Source: Bolinopsis microptera (Eukaryota; Ctenophora; Tentaculata; Lobata; Bolinopsidae). Taken from it: a stretch of DNA of 64,000 nucleotides. The translations under genes were made by a program, and so were the position numbers. This document shows, in pieces, positions 56,001-64,000 of this stretch (position 1 is the stretch's first letter; each line of letters opens with the position of its first letter). Where the stretch lies: contig NC_087077.1 of NCBI RefSeq assembly GCF_026151205.1, positions 19,341,975 to 19,405,974 on the forward strand, given 5' to 3'. The notes under the pieces were generated by a model that had not been told where the DNA came from, did no database searches, and worked only from the letters and a program-made list of their open reading frames with translations.

Positions 56001-56370
56001 TGAAGTCACAACTCTGAAATTACAATCAAATATCTAATCTTTTAATTTTGATTGTACCCCAAAAATCCATATTATTATATAAGAAAAGAAAATGTAATCA
56101 AAGATGGAGAACTGTTAAATAGTTCAAACAATTGAGACTATTCTGTATAGTATTGTGTAACGTTATATATACGCTTTATTGTTTTGATATCTGAAAAAAT
56201 ATACTTCTATGGACTATGATTCTCACCGTAAGATGGGTGTACATCAAGTAAGACGTTGAACGAGGGGACTCCTTTCGCAAAATCCTCAGCAGTACCAACG
56301 AAATGACGTTTCCAGGGAGCGATATAGCAAAGAGAAGCAGTATGGTTCCGAATAGAATATTGTCAATCAT
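50064..56370 (-). CDS. Rhodopsin-class GPCR, eight exons
   Basis: Minus-strand exons: 56370-56227, 56013-55942, 55887-55840, 55362-55331, 54516-54369, 50977-50744, 50484-50361, 50197-50064. All splice sites are GT-AG and phases agree throughout, giving 311 residues. TM1 has the Asn in [13 protein letters not shown]2 the Asp in [13 protein letters not shown]3 ends LHTRYKRSG, so the D/ERY motif reads TRY; TM4 has the Trp in [10 protein letters not shown]; a loop-2 Cys is in [11 protein letters not shown]5 has ICPVILP; TM6 reads FTSCYIFWW, lacking the CWxP proline; TM7 has [11 protein letters not shown] (NPxxY). The cytoplasmic loop 3 is basic ([13 protein letters not shown]). The 32- and 48-nt exons of TM3 are the least certain. 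A strong donor after VRNNR (GTAAGA) could extend the tail. The ligand is unknown. Confidence 0.78.
50597..50741. repeat. (GCTAATTAA)n directly after a GPCR donor
   Basis: About 15 copies of a 9-bp unit. On the gene strand the array begins within a few bases of the donor of the TM5 exon (CAG then GTTATAATTAGC), so the donor itself grades into the repeat. Confidence 0.93.
51193..51523. mobile_element. Perfect 144-bp fold-back element (TA-flanked)
   Basis: Left arm 51193-51336 and right arm 51380-51523 are, as far as I can read, exact reverse complements, with a 43-bp loop. Ends read TATTTGACCAAAACCC and its inverse, consistent with a TA target duplication as in Tc1/mariner-type MITEs. It sits in the GPCR intron between TM4 and TM5. 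Transcribed, it would form a 144-bp duplex. Confidence 0.9.
51524..53695. other. AT-rich GPCR intron, no gene seen
   Basis: Unique AT-rich sequence with (AT)n runs near 52525-52560 and 52975-53010. A short loosely inverted pair (CTGATTTTTCTGAATAG and reverse-strand TCAGAAAAAATCAG) lies at 53408-53500. No coding segment is supported. Confidence 0.6.
53700..54362. repeat. (GGTGAA)n array directly after a GPCR donor
   Basis: About 110 hexamers with two single-base variants near 53750. On the gene strand it is (TTCACC)n and starts five bases after the TM4-exon donor (CCG then GTAAGC). The open frames it produces on both strands (KVKV, LHLH, FTFT) are artefacts of a period divisible by three. Confidence 0.97.
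55357..55644 (+). CDS. Possible C-terminal exon of another GPCR (plus strand)
   Basis: Open from a possible acceptor (ATATAG) to a stop at 55644. It starts [19 protein letters not shown], which resembles GPCR helix 8 just after NPxxY, then has a long acidic Ser/Thr tail. No matching plus-strand transmembrane exons were found upstream, and it slightly overlaps the antisense of a 32-nt GPCR exon. It may be a relic of a rearranged paralogue or chance. Confidence 0.3.
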   Translation, partial: YSLVINVSKRSYLKEFMSHLPSTINILPTEYNCVEKILDSSEKYQINNEPEGLVNREPSVHTNPSDYEESTSGQHVELETYHIANNPVINIKSFL

Positions 56371-56445
56371 AGTTTCCTTTCAAAATATTCGGTTTGAATT
56401 CTAATGTTATACAAATAATTATTAGTGATGAATTGCAAGCTGCAT

Positions 56446-57643
56446 TTAAGGGGACATATACAAAAATCTTTTATGCCCTGGCCCTGCTGTTAACTTCATA
56501 TTAAGAAAGTATACATAAAAAAAAAGATTTGACAGATTAAAAATTATTTTTGAGAGTATTCACTTTCGAAAAAATAAATATTTTCTTTTTAAAAAAGTTT
56601 TGGAAATTTTGAGAAGTCTTTCACTGTAATACCGATCTTTCAATCATTTTAAACGTTTTTGACTGATTTTTTTTACTGAACATTACTTACAATCCGCACA
56701 AGGAGCCATTGAAAGGATTCAATAATTGAACAATAAATGACGAAGTTTATTTGGATATCACTTCATAAGGAGACATATTCAAAAAGCTTTTATGCCGGGG
56801 CTCCGTAGTTAACTTCATATTAAGAAAGTATATAAAAACAATAAGATTTGATACATTCAAAATTATTTTTGAGAGCAGTCACTTTTGAGAGCAGTCAGTT
56901 TTGGAAATTTGGAAAAGTCTGGCACTGTAATACCGATATTTCGGTAATTTTAAAAGTATTTTGGCTGATTTTTTTACTGGACATTACTTACAATCCGCGC
57001 CGTACAAGAAACCCCTGAAAGGATTACATAATTGAACAATAAATGACGAAGTTACAAACCGAACAAGGTCGAAAAAATAAAAATTGAAATATTTGCCTAC
57101 TTCTAAAATCTAAAATTGTACATTTCACCAATCACCCGGGTCAGCAGATATCGCTTCAAAAATTCTTGCGAGTATAGCTGATGATCATATCAAACTTTTT
57201 GGAGTAGGATTTCTCTCAGATTTGAGTTTTAAGCTATGAAATATGGCCTCAAACGACTCAGTAAAATTCATTGTAAAAAAGGGCAAAAATGGCAGATTTA
57301 AGGCGTTAATGCCTATAACTCAAAAAGTATCAGCTTTTTTGAAATAATTTTTACAGAATCGTAATCAGCTTGGTAAGACAAATCTTTTAGTACCAAATTC
57401 ATAATACTTGAAGACACAAAATTTGTTAAAAAAATGTGTAAACAATTTATACAAGGGGGGACCCTCGATCGTGTTCGAGCTAAAAAATTATTTAAGACAA
57501 TTAGTCTTCTAAAAGCACCTATTTGGTAATAAAAGATTTTTAATGTATCAAATCTTATTGTTTTTATGTATACTTTCTTGATATGGAGTTAACAGCAGGG
57601 CCTGGGGCCAGGGCATAAAAGCTTTTTGTAGATGTCCCCTTAA
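56446..57643. mobile_element. TTAA-flanked non-autonomous DNA element
   Basis: TTAA at 56446-56449 and 57640-57643 flanks inverted ends: GGGGACATATACAAAAATC on the left, and GGGGACATCTACAAAAAGC on the reverse strand of the right. The terminal similarity runs about 100 bp (TATGCCCTGGCCC, GTTAACTTCATATTAAGAAAG). A third, direct copy of the terminal segment lies inside at about 56763-56850. A TTAA target site suggests piggyBac or Kolobok types. No transposase frame is present. It starts about 75 bp upstream of the GPCR start codon. Confidence 0.85.
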
Positions 57644-58090
57644 GACGCAGTACTCAGTAGACATGACATTTCTTGCAATATAGGTTTCAAATTATTTGTT
57701 ATTATTAGTTACTTATTAGCTATAAACGGTATCATTTTAACGAATCATCTGACAAATCAATATTGATATTATAAATGGTACAGGTTATGAAATTGATGAT
57801 GAGGTTTAGGGATTGGGCTCATCAACCGATCTAAAAATAATGATAAGAGTATAAGTTTTAGCTAAAAACAGTATTTGAAATGTTTATTAAAATGCTCATC
57901 AAATCATTTCGATGTTTTTCCGATAAAACTCAAAATTTTTATAAAATTATTGCCCAACATCTTGGCTAATTGCCCAACATCTTGGCTATTCTACTTATAT
58001 AAGTAGATGGACACAAACTCGTTAGAATGTGACCATCGCGGTTAAGTGGAAATGTAATTCAATACAAATATCAAGCAACACTATATTTAT
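57644..58090. other. No gene seen
   Basis: AT-rich sequence between two DNA elements. A short duplication (TTGCCCAACATCTTGGCTA) lies at about 57950-57987. Confidence 0.55.
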
Positions 58091-58543
58091 AGTGCTGACA
58101 GGCACGTAGCCAGGGGGGGGGGGGGGGGGGGGGGGGCAGGGGGGCTGCAGCCCCACCCCCCTTGGCAAAAATTGAACCCGAGAAAAAAAAATAAGCCCCC
58201 TAATCCCCATGGTCGCCTGGTAACTGGGCTGTGTTTGTACTGTTTAAACGGCAGGCAATTGACTTCAGCATTTCGTAAATTATTCCCAAATTCCACTATA
58301 CAATTACATGTACTTATTCCATTCAATGTGGCAAGTACTGAGTTCGGTAGGGACTGGTAAGACATTTTTGCAAATTTCTTTAATGTCAAATTTCGTCTAA
58401 AACACCCTATTTCTCAAAAATTTTCCGCCGACCTCCAGATCCCTGCCGGAGCGCAGCTGGGTTGGACGCGTCGGCTCGCTTCGCTCGCCGAGGCCCCCCC
58501 CCCCCCCCAAAAGAAAAATCCTGGCTACGTGCCTGAGCGCTGA
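58091..58543. mobile_element. hAT-like MITE with G/C-run ends
   Basis: Termini CAGGCACGTAGCCAGG (from 58099) and CCTGGCTACGTGCCTG (to 58535) are exact inverses, each followed inward by a long G or C run. The flanks AGTGCTGA and AGCGCTGA form an 8-bp target duplication with one mismatch. Eight-base duplications and CAGG-type ends fit hAT elements. About 437 bp, with no transposase. Confidence 0.88.
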
Positions 58544-58956
58544 CTTGGATAGCACACCCTAAAAGCCTAAAGTAACTTCAGATTGACTGGGAGTGCGCCA
58601 GGTCACGTTTTGCGTTTATCTCACTGACCTAGCTCATGCTAGATATGATATAAAATTAGATTTCCAGTCTGGCAGAGGTCACGCGTTGGAGCAAATATAA
58701 TGGCAATGTTAATGTTTCATTGTGCTGATGAAGACGCAGAATATTAATGATTGTATGCGGCACACCGTGCTCCATTATACTGATTTGGCAAAATATCTAT
58801 ATACTTATAGAGAGGGAGCTTTCGACACAACACCTTTAATTTTTGTGTGCTTGCAGGGATACAAAAAAAGTCATCCCATAGGAAATTAGAACTACCATAT
58901 ATTACCCCAGAGGTAGGCATAGCATGCACATGCTATCCTTTCGTGGGTCACCCAGG
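58544..58956. other. No gene seen
   Basis: Short interval between two small elements, without recognised features. Confidence 0.5.
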
Positions 58957-59110
58957 CCCAGGGACAAAAGGATTTTGCGATTATTTTGGCCAAAATTCGC
59001 GATACCGCGATTTTTAACAGACTATACATTAAACTACACATAAAATTTGTCGCAAATAATGGGAAAAATCGCGATTCCGTACATGCTGCAGTTTCCTTTT
59101 GTCCCTGCCC
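58957..59110 (-). mobile_element. Small palindromic repeat (MITE-like), copy B
   Basis: Inverse copy of 1661-1815, here with clean ends CAGGGACAAAAGGA and TCCTTTTGTCCCTG. It shows that the terminal inverted repeats are about 14 bp. Confidence 0.75.
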
Positions 59111-59720
59111 AGCCTCTCTTAAAAAAAACTTTTTTTAAAAATAAACAGTTTTTTTAAAAGAGAGATTAAAACTAAGTTGGCCCGGAGGATAGCATGTTTT
59201 GCTTACCTCTAACTCTAAGGTTTGGCAACCCTACCAGAAGAGGATACTGGGGTCTGGGAGGCAGGAATATGTTCAATGCAATATCTTGTTTTTAGAAAAC
59301 CAGCGGCGCTTTTGTAAAATTAGCACGGGTGTGGTGCAGACGATCTCAGTTTTCTACGGTGGTTTACGGTGTTCTACCGTATTCGGTAATTTTTGGAAAG
59401 AAAAAATTCAAAACTATCAGCGATAAAAGTTGAACAATTTAGTATGAACCCAAAAGGGATTATCATTTATGTGATCTATCATGATCAGCATTCAGCAAAT
59501 CTCTAATGGTGATAGACGATAGTGATCACGAAACCAAGCTTATTTATTAGGCAAAACAAGTATGAATCATATGATGGCGTGTACGTTCACGCCGTGGTAT
59601 TCTTAAAGCATGATTGCATGATCTAACTTTTAATGAACAAGCATAATATTATCATGCATCGTGTACCCCTGCTCTACTCCATTGTTCATTCGCGTTATGG
59701 TTTTTCAAAGCACTTACTTG
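59111..59720. other. No gene seen
   Basis: A/T-run-rich start (59118-59160), then unique sequence with one 75-residue frame (59199-59426) of no recognised family. Confidence 0.5.
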
Positions 59721-62700
59721 TACTTGTACTTGAAAAGGTCTCCTCCTAGTCGTTGGAGTGGCCTGCACCACATAGTAACTCCTTTCTCCGGTATATTAGA
59801 CCTCTCCAGTGAACCCTGTCTGTAGCTTGTTGTTCTGCATCTTCTATTGTGATGTTATCGACACCTGTGAAGATTGCTGCATCCTCCCGGACGCATGACA
59901 ACCAGTTTTTCCGAGGTCTGCCTCTTGATCTTTTACCATGCTTTGGGATCCAGTGCAGAAGATATTTGGGTATTCTTTCTTCTGGCATCCTCACCACATG
60001 GCCAAACCATCGGAGCCTAGCTGCTCGTACGAAAGTATCAACAGGGGCGATGTTAGCCCGCTTAAGTACGTCAGCATTAGATACGTGATAAAACCATTTG
60101 ATTTTCAGGATTCTTCTCAGACATCTATGATGGAACACCTCGAATCTTTTCATCTGCGTCTGAGTGGTATTCCATACCTCACTTCCATATAGCAGTATAG
60201 TGAGGACAGCCGCTTTGTATATCCTTATTTTAGTTGGTGTTTTGATGTTACGACTGTACCATATACTGCTAAGCTGATAGAATGCCCCAGAGGCTTTTTG
60301 AATTCGAGCTGATAATTCTTTGTCAATTGTTCCATTCCCACTGATGATAGCACCCAAGTAAGTGAAACTGCTGACCTGCTGTATTGGGAGACCTTCCACA
60401 CTGATGTCCATAGTGTCGTCTTTAGAATACGGCCTCTGCGAAGCACTTTTACTGACAACCATGCTCTGTGTTTTGCCAGCATTAATCTTCAAACCCGCAT
60501 AGGCACTGTATTTGCAGAGAAGGTCAGTGGTTTCCTGCAGCCCTTCTTTTGAGTTATCTAACATGGCCATGTCATCAGCGTAATCAGTGTCCAAGAGATG
60601 TTTCTCTTCTACCCCGGGGGCTGGCAGCTGTAATAAAGCCCCCTTACTAATGACCTTGTTTAGTTCCATAAGGTATGCTGAAAAATTCAAACAAAAGTTG
60701 AAGACTGGTGGTCCCTGTATATCACCTTGCCCAGTTCCCGAGTTGACATCAAACCAACCTGTTACCTCTCCATTGACCCTAACAGCACTAACTGTGTGAG
60801 TAAAGAACGCCTTCATGATTCTAATGTACTTGTCAGGTAGGCCGTAGTGCTGCATACTTCTCCAAATGAACTGCCTGTCAATCGAATCAAAAGCTGCTTT
60901 GAAATCAACAAAATTAATATACAGAGGGATATTATACTCAATACATTGGTGTATAATACAGCGGAGTGAATAAACCTGGTCAATACATGAGCGATTCTGT
61001 CTAAAACCACTTTGATTCTCCCGGAGAAATTTTTCCATGCCAATGCTAAGTCTCCGCAGGAGTATCATCTGAAGGAGCTTCGAGGCTGTGGATCTTAATG
61101 TTATGCCTCTGTTGTTAGCGCAATGAGAGGTGTCACCCTTCTTTCCAACGATGATAATAACACCTTTGGACCAATCCTCAGGAATCTTCTCATCTTCCCA
61201 CACTTTCTTGAACAACACAACTAGTTGATCAACCAACCCATCCTGTCCATACTTAAGTTGCTCGTTGGTGATACCATCCACTCCTGGACTTTTGTGATTC
61301 TTGAGTTTTTTAAGGGCATCAACAATCTCGTTTCTTGTAGGAGCCTCATCCGAATCGGAAAGGTCGTCAAAACTGGGTTGCGGAGGGATGTTGTCTAGGT
61401 CAGAAATATTGGCCTCTTGTGGGGGAGGGTTCAATAGCCTAGAAAAGTGCTCTTTCCACCTTTCTTTCTGGGCATGTGGGTCGGCAATCAACTGGCCAGA
61501 TACGTCTCTAACTGCAGTTGACTGCTTCTTCTTCTTTCCAGATATGACATTGATCTTCTGCCATACCTCACGTTGCTGGCCTTTTCTCGCAGCTTCTTCT
61601 AAGTCATCGGCCATTCTAAGTGCCCAGTTGTTATCGTCGACCTTGCTACTTTTTTTAAAGAGCTTATTCAATCTAGAATACTCTGACCTGTTAGCGTTCG
61701 AATTAGGGTCTTTACGCTTAAATTTCTTACGGTTCTTCAATAATTCTTTTGTCTTCTGAGATTGGTGCCTGTCCTTCTTTTTTCGAGGCCTTTGCCCAAG
61801 GACTTCCATGGACACTTGTGTGACAGTTGTTTTGAAGTTGTCCCACATTGATTCCAGGTCAGCCTCAGGTTCCAAACAGTCAAATTTGTTTCTCAGAACA
61901 ATGTTGTATTCGGAAATAAGTGAATGATCACGCAAGTGCTCAATAGCAGGAATCTCGAGCTTACGTTCTTGCTTCTTTTTCACTGACATAAGCTTCATTC
62001 TTAGTCGTGCTCTTACCAAATAGTGATCAGACCCAATGTCAGCCCCCCTACAAACTTTTACATTTAGCAAAGAGCCTCCAAACTTCTTACTGATACAGAT
62101 GTGGTCTATTTGGTTTACAGTACGACCATTAGGTGATCTCCACGTACCTTTATGTATATCCTTTTGCTGAAACATAGTGCCACCGATGGTAAGTTGGTGG
62201 GCGATGCAAAAGTCCAACAATCGGGTACCATTGTCATTTGATGAGCTGTGAAGCGAGTGTCCACCAATGACACCTGACATAGAACTGCAGTCCGATGTGA
62301 CCTTAGCATTAAGATCACCGAGCAGTAATTTTAAATCATGTCGGGGTAGCTCATCGAATGCACTTGACAACTGCTGGTAGAATTCATCCTTATCATTATC
62401 TGAAGCCCCCTCAGTTGGCGCATATGCCACAACAACAGAGATGTTCAGGTGTTGACTATGCAGCCTTGCACTCAACAAACGGTCAGATATTGGTAGATAG
62501 GAAATTAATGAATTTTTAATCCTCTTTGAAAGGGAAAGACCGACACCTCGCCTTCTTATACCGTCTGTCCTCCCTGAATAAATAAGTAAGGAGCCATTAT
62601 CCAGTAGCTCTGATCCTGTACCAGGCATATGGGTCTCAGTTATACCCAGCAAGTCCAACTTATACTCAGAGATATTCTCTGATAGCTGAAACAACTGACT

Positions 62701-63060
62701 TGAGCTGCTGGTCAGAGATAATACATTCCATGTCCCAAATGTAAGACCTGTTTTAGAATAATTCGCTGGCTGTTTCTTATTAGAATCGGAGTCCACATGG
62801 GTGATCTGCGGAGAAATAAATCTGCTACAATGACGTGTTCTCCCAACACTCATCTGGCCACGGGGGTCCCTTAGGCTTTGCCCCGCCACCTTCATACTGG
62901 TATCATCCGTCCTTGCAGAGGGAGCCACACACCGTTTCTTGTTGTTACTTTGTGATGTTTCTGCAGCAAATGTTTAGAGAGGAGAAGTTGCCAGCATCTC
63001 GCACCCGGTTTTTTATCGACCTTTGCCTGTCTAGATCCATAGTGTTTAGTTGCACGTCAT
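59710..63060 (-). mobile_element. RTE-like single-ORF LINE, apparently intact
   Basis: The minus-strand element has one long uninterrupted frame. It ends only about 30 bases after the stop codon in three copies of ACAAGT (gene strand), a short microsatellite tail typical of RTE and related LINEs. I cannot see a clear target duplication. The 5' limit is not defined. Confidence 0.78.
59746..62928 (-). CDS. LINE endonuclease-reverse transcriptase polyprotein
   Basis: The open frame is 1060 residues if counted from a GTG; the first ATG is at 62895 (MKVAGQSLRDP). The N-terminal AP endonuclease has GTWNVLSL, LLGITETHMPG, LLLGDLNAKV, IDHICIS and GSDHYLVRARL. RT motifs follow: SPGVDGITNEQLK, NNRGITLRSTASKLLQ, ENQSGFRQNRSCIDQ, motif A in YINFVDFKAAFDSIDR, GTGQGDIQGPPVFNF and the catalytic DTDYADDMAML. 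The C-terminus has a thumb/connection region and LRWFGHVVRMPEERIP, KRSRGRPRKNW. All catalytic residues expected for target-primed reverse transcription are present and there is no internal stop, so this copy could be or recently have been active. No separate ORF1 is seen. Confidence 0.9.
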   Translation of the reverse strand: MAPSARTDDTSMKVAGQSLRDPRGQMSVGRTRHCSRFISPQITHVDSDSNKKQPANYSKTGLTFGTWNVLSLTSSSSQLFQLSENISEYKLDLLGITETHMPGTGSELLDNGSLLIYSGRTDGIRRRGVGLSLSKRIKNSLISYLPISDRLLSARLHSQHLNISVVVAYAPTEGASDNDKDEFYQQLSSAFDELPRHDLKLLLGDLNAKVTSDCSSMSGVIGGHSLHSSSNDNGTRLLDFCIAHQLTIGGTMFQQKDIHKGTWRSPNGRTVNQIDHICISKKFGGSLLNVKVCRGADIGSDHYLVRARLRMKLMSVKKKQERKLEIPAIEHLRDHSLISEYNIVLRNKFDCLEPEADLESMWDNFKTTVTQVSMEVLGQRPRKKKDRHQSQKTKELLKNRKKFKRKDPNSNANRSEYSRLNKLFKKSSKVDDNNWALRMADDLEEAARKGQQREVWQKINVISGKKKKQSTAVRDVSGQLIADPHAQKERWKEHFSRLLNPPPQEANISDLDNIPPQPSFDDLSDSDEAPTRNEIVDALKKLKNHKSPGVDGITNEQLKYGQDGLVDQLVVLFKKVWEDEKIPEDWSKGVIIIVGKKGDTSHCANNRGITLRSTASKLLQMILLRRLSIGMEKFLRENQSGFRQNRSCIDQVYSLRCIIHQCIEYNIPLYINFVDFKAAFDSIDRQFIWRSMQHYGLPDKYIRIMKAFFTHTVSAVRVNGEVTGWFDVNSGTGQGDIQGPPVFNFCLNFSAYLMELNKVISKGALLQLPAPGVEEKHLLDTDYADDMAMLDNSKEGLQETTDLLCKYSAYAGLKINAGKTQSMVVSKSASQRPYSKDDTMDISVEGLPIQQVSSFTYLGAIISGNGTIDKELSARIQKASGAFYQLSSIWYSRNIKTPTKIRIYKAAVLTILLYGSEVWNTTQTQMKRFEVFHHRCLRRILKIKWFYHVSNADVLKRANIAPVDTFVRAARLRWFGHVVRMPEERIPKYLLHWIPKHGKRSRGRPRKNWLSCVREDAAIFTGVDNITIEDAEQQATDRVHWRGLIYRRKELLCGAGHSND

Positions 63061-63880
63061 CTGTTTGAACTGGAGTCACCCAGGACAGATTACAATGCTT
63101 AATAGTAGCACCTCGAAAAGGATGTGATTCTTCATCGCGCACTATGGTCATTGGAATAGGAGAGGTTATAGGTGACACGATCACTATTCCCTGAGATTAA
63201 AAATAATCTCTTACCACCAGTGCACACACTTACAAATACAACAGCTCCTCTTCGGTAGCTAATCATCCATAGTCAACAGAGTGATTCTGCAATCCGCAAG
63301 TGTTGCAACTCAATGGACATTAATTGTGCCTGGCCAAATCCTGTAATTTTACAGTATATATAATATATATATGTTTTTTTGCATTTTTATGTGCTATTAT
63401 GGGATCGCATTTTTCACGTCTTTAATGATCATGTCTTTGATCATAGAGCACCTTCGATCAATTGTTCGACAGGGTAACTACCAACTGGAAACGGTTACGC
63501 GCCTCTCAGTGTTTCTCTGCGAACGCTCCCAGCAATGCCACTACGATGTTATTATATTTTTACCTATAGTTTACCTAGATCTAGTAATGAAAAATGTACA
63601 GAAAACTTGGACTCCGCCCAATTGTGCTGCTACCAATCCCAAAGGTTTTATGGAAAAGAGCACTGCGGAGAAGGCATCAGAAAATGAGGGAAAGATGGAG
63701 AACAAGTCCTTTACATTCCACTAACTAAAATTTTACCGGGGTAAGCACAGGGTTTCAAATTTCGATGCTCTTTTTTAGTGGGCATCTTGACCACAGCTCC
63801 CTACGAAGAAGAATAATGTGTTGTGTATTATATATTACGTGTTACATGTTTTATTTCCATCGCTGTTTCATACCGTAAGA
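63061..63880. other. Intergenic; one unassigned 117-residue frame
   Basis: The plus-strand frame 63371-63724 has a hydrophobic start (IAFFTSLMIMSLIIEHL) and a charged Lys/Glu tail (STAEKASENEGKMENK). I do not recognise it and find no splice partner. It may be chance. (AT)n lies at about 63357-63372. Confidence 0.4.
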
Positions 63881-64000
63881 TGGGTGTACATCAAGTTAGA
63901 CGTTGAACGAGGGGACGTTAAACGAGGGGACGTTAAACGAGGGGCGCAAAATTCTGAGCATTATCAACGATCTAGCGTTTCCAGGGAGTGATATAGCAAA
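63881..64000 (-). pseudogene. Damaged second copy of GPCR exon 1 (partial)
   Basis: The segment is closely similar to 56227-56345: it shares TTTGCTATATC, the first-helix start FAISLPGN and the end TGATGTACACCCATCTTACGG. It carries a threefold tandem copy of a 15-bp word (ACGTTAAACGAGGGG) that shifts the frame and leads to a stop before the exon end. The donor position has TACGGTATGA. The rest of the copy lies beyond the window, so a tandem GPCR family is likely. Confidence 0.75.

Noticed and set aside
58022-58389. Minus-strand frames with poly-Pro through the G run
   Set aside because: Translation of homopolymers inside the hAT-like MITE.

Overview
The window is nuclear DNA of an animal, probably an invertebrate and possibly an early-branching lineage such as a cnidarian. 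The species cannot be fixed from the sequence. The reasons are GT-AG introns with conserved phases, a rhodopsin-class GPCR split into eight small exons, an ABHD14-type membrane protein gene, and a mixed load of metazoan-type transposons (pogo/Tigger, CR1/L2-like, RTE-like and REL-endonuclease LINEs, Penelope-like reverse transcriptase, hAT, Tc1/mariner-like and TTAA elements). Much of the rest is tandem repeat.

Layout. 1-14 kb: no convincing host gene; 36-bp and 32-bp minisatellites, one small palindromic element, and three blocks of CACGTG plus CCAAT motifs that look like promoters without a visible gene. 14.4-16.1 kb: a pogo/Tigger transposon with TA target duplication and a frameshifted transposase. 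18.6-24.5 kb: a minus-strand two-ORF LINE whose ORF2 is split between endonuclease and reverse transcriptase by about 950 bp of hexanucleotide repeat. 26.68-31.78 kb: a 5.1-kb unit with long terminal inverted repeats, an 8-bp target duplication, dozens of CCGGCTA palindrome sites, a zinc-knuckle/HTH-like protein and a divergent Penelope-like RT with GIY-YIG nuclease. 33.7-44.5 kb: an ABHD14-like gene. 45.0-49.6 kb: a REL-type LINE bounded by a 113-bp direct repeat and interrupted by four tandem copies of a 311-bp repeat. 50.1-56.4 kb: a minus-strand GPCR gene. 56.4-59.1 kb: three small non-autonomous DNA elements. 59.7-63 kb: a LINE with one long intact ORF. The window ends inside a damaged second copy of the GPCR first exon.

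The two most unusual structures are these. (1) About 80 tandem copies of a 64-bp unit in the ABHD14-like gene, each unit carrying the 3' end of the intron, its AG acceptor and the first 39 bases of the next exon. This is an array of decoy splice acceptors. (2) The 5.1-kb TIR element, which has the ends of a DNA transposon but encodes a Penelope-like RT/GIY-YIG protein and a putative DNA-binding partner instead of a recognisable transposase. Tandem arrays also touch two donor sites of the GPCR gene, so expansion at splice boundaries recurs in this region.
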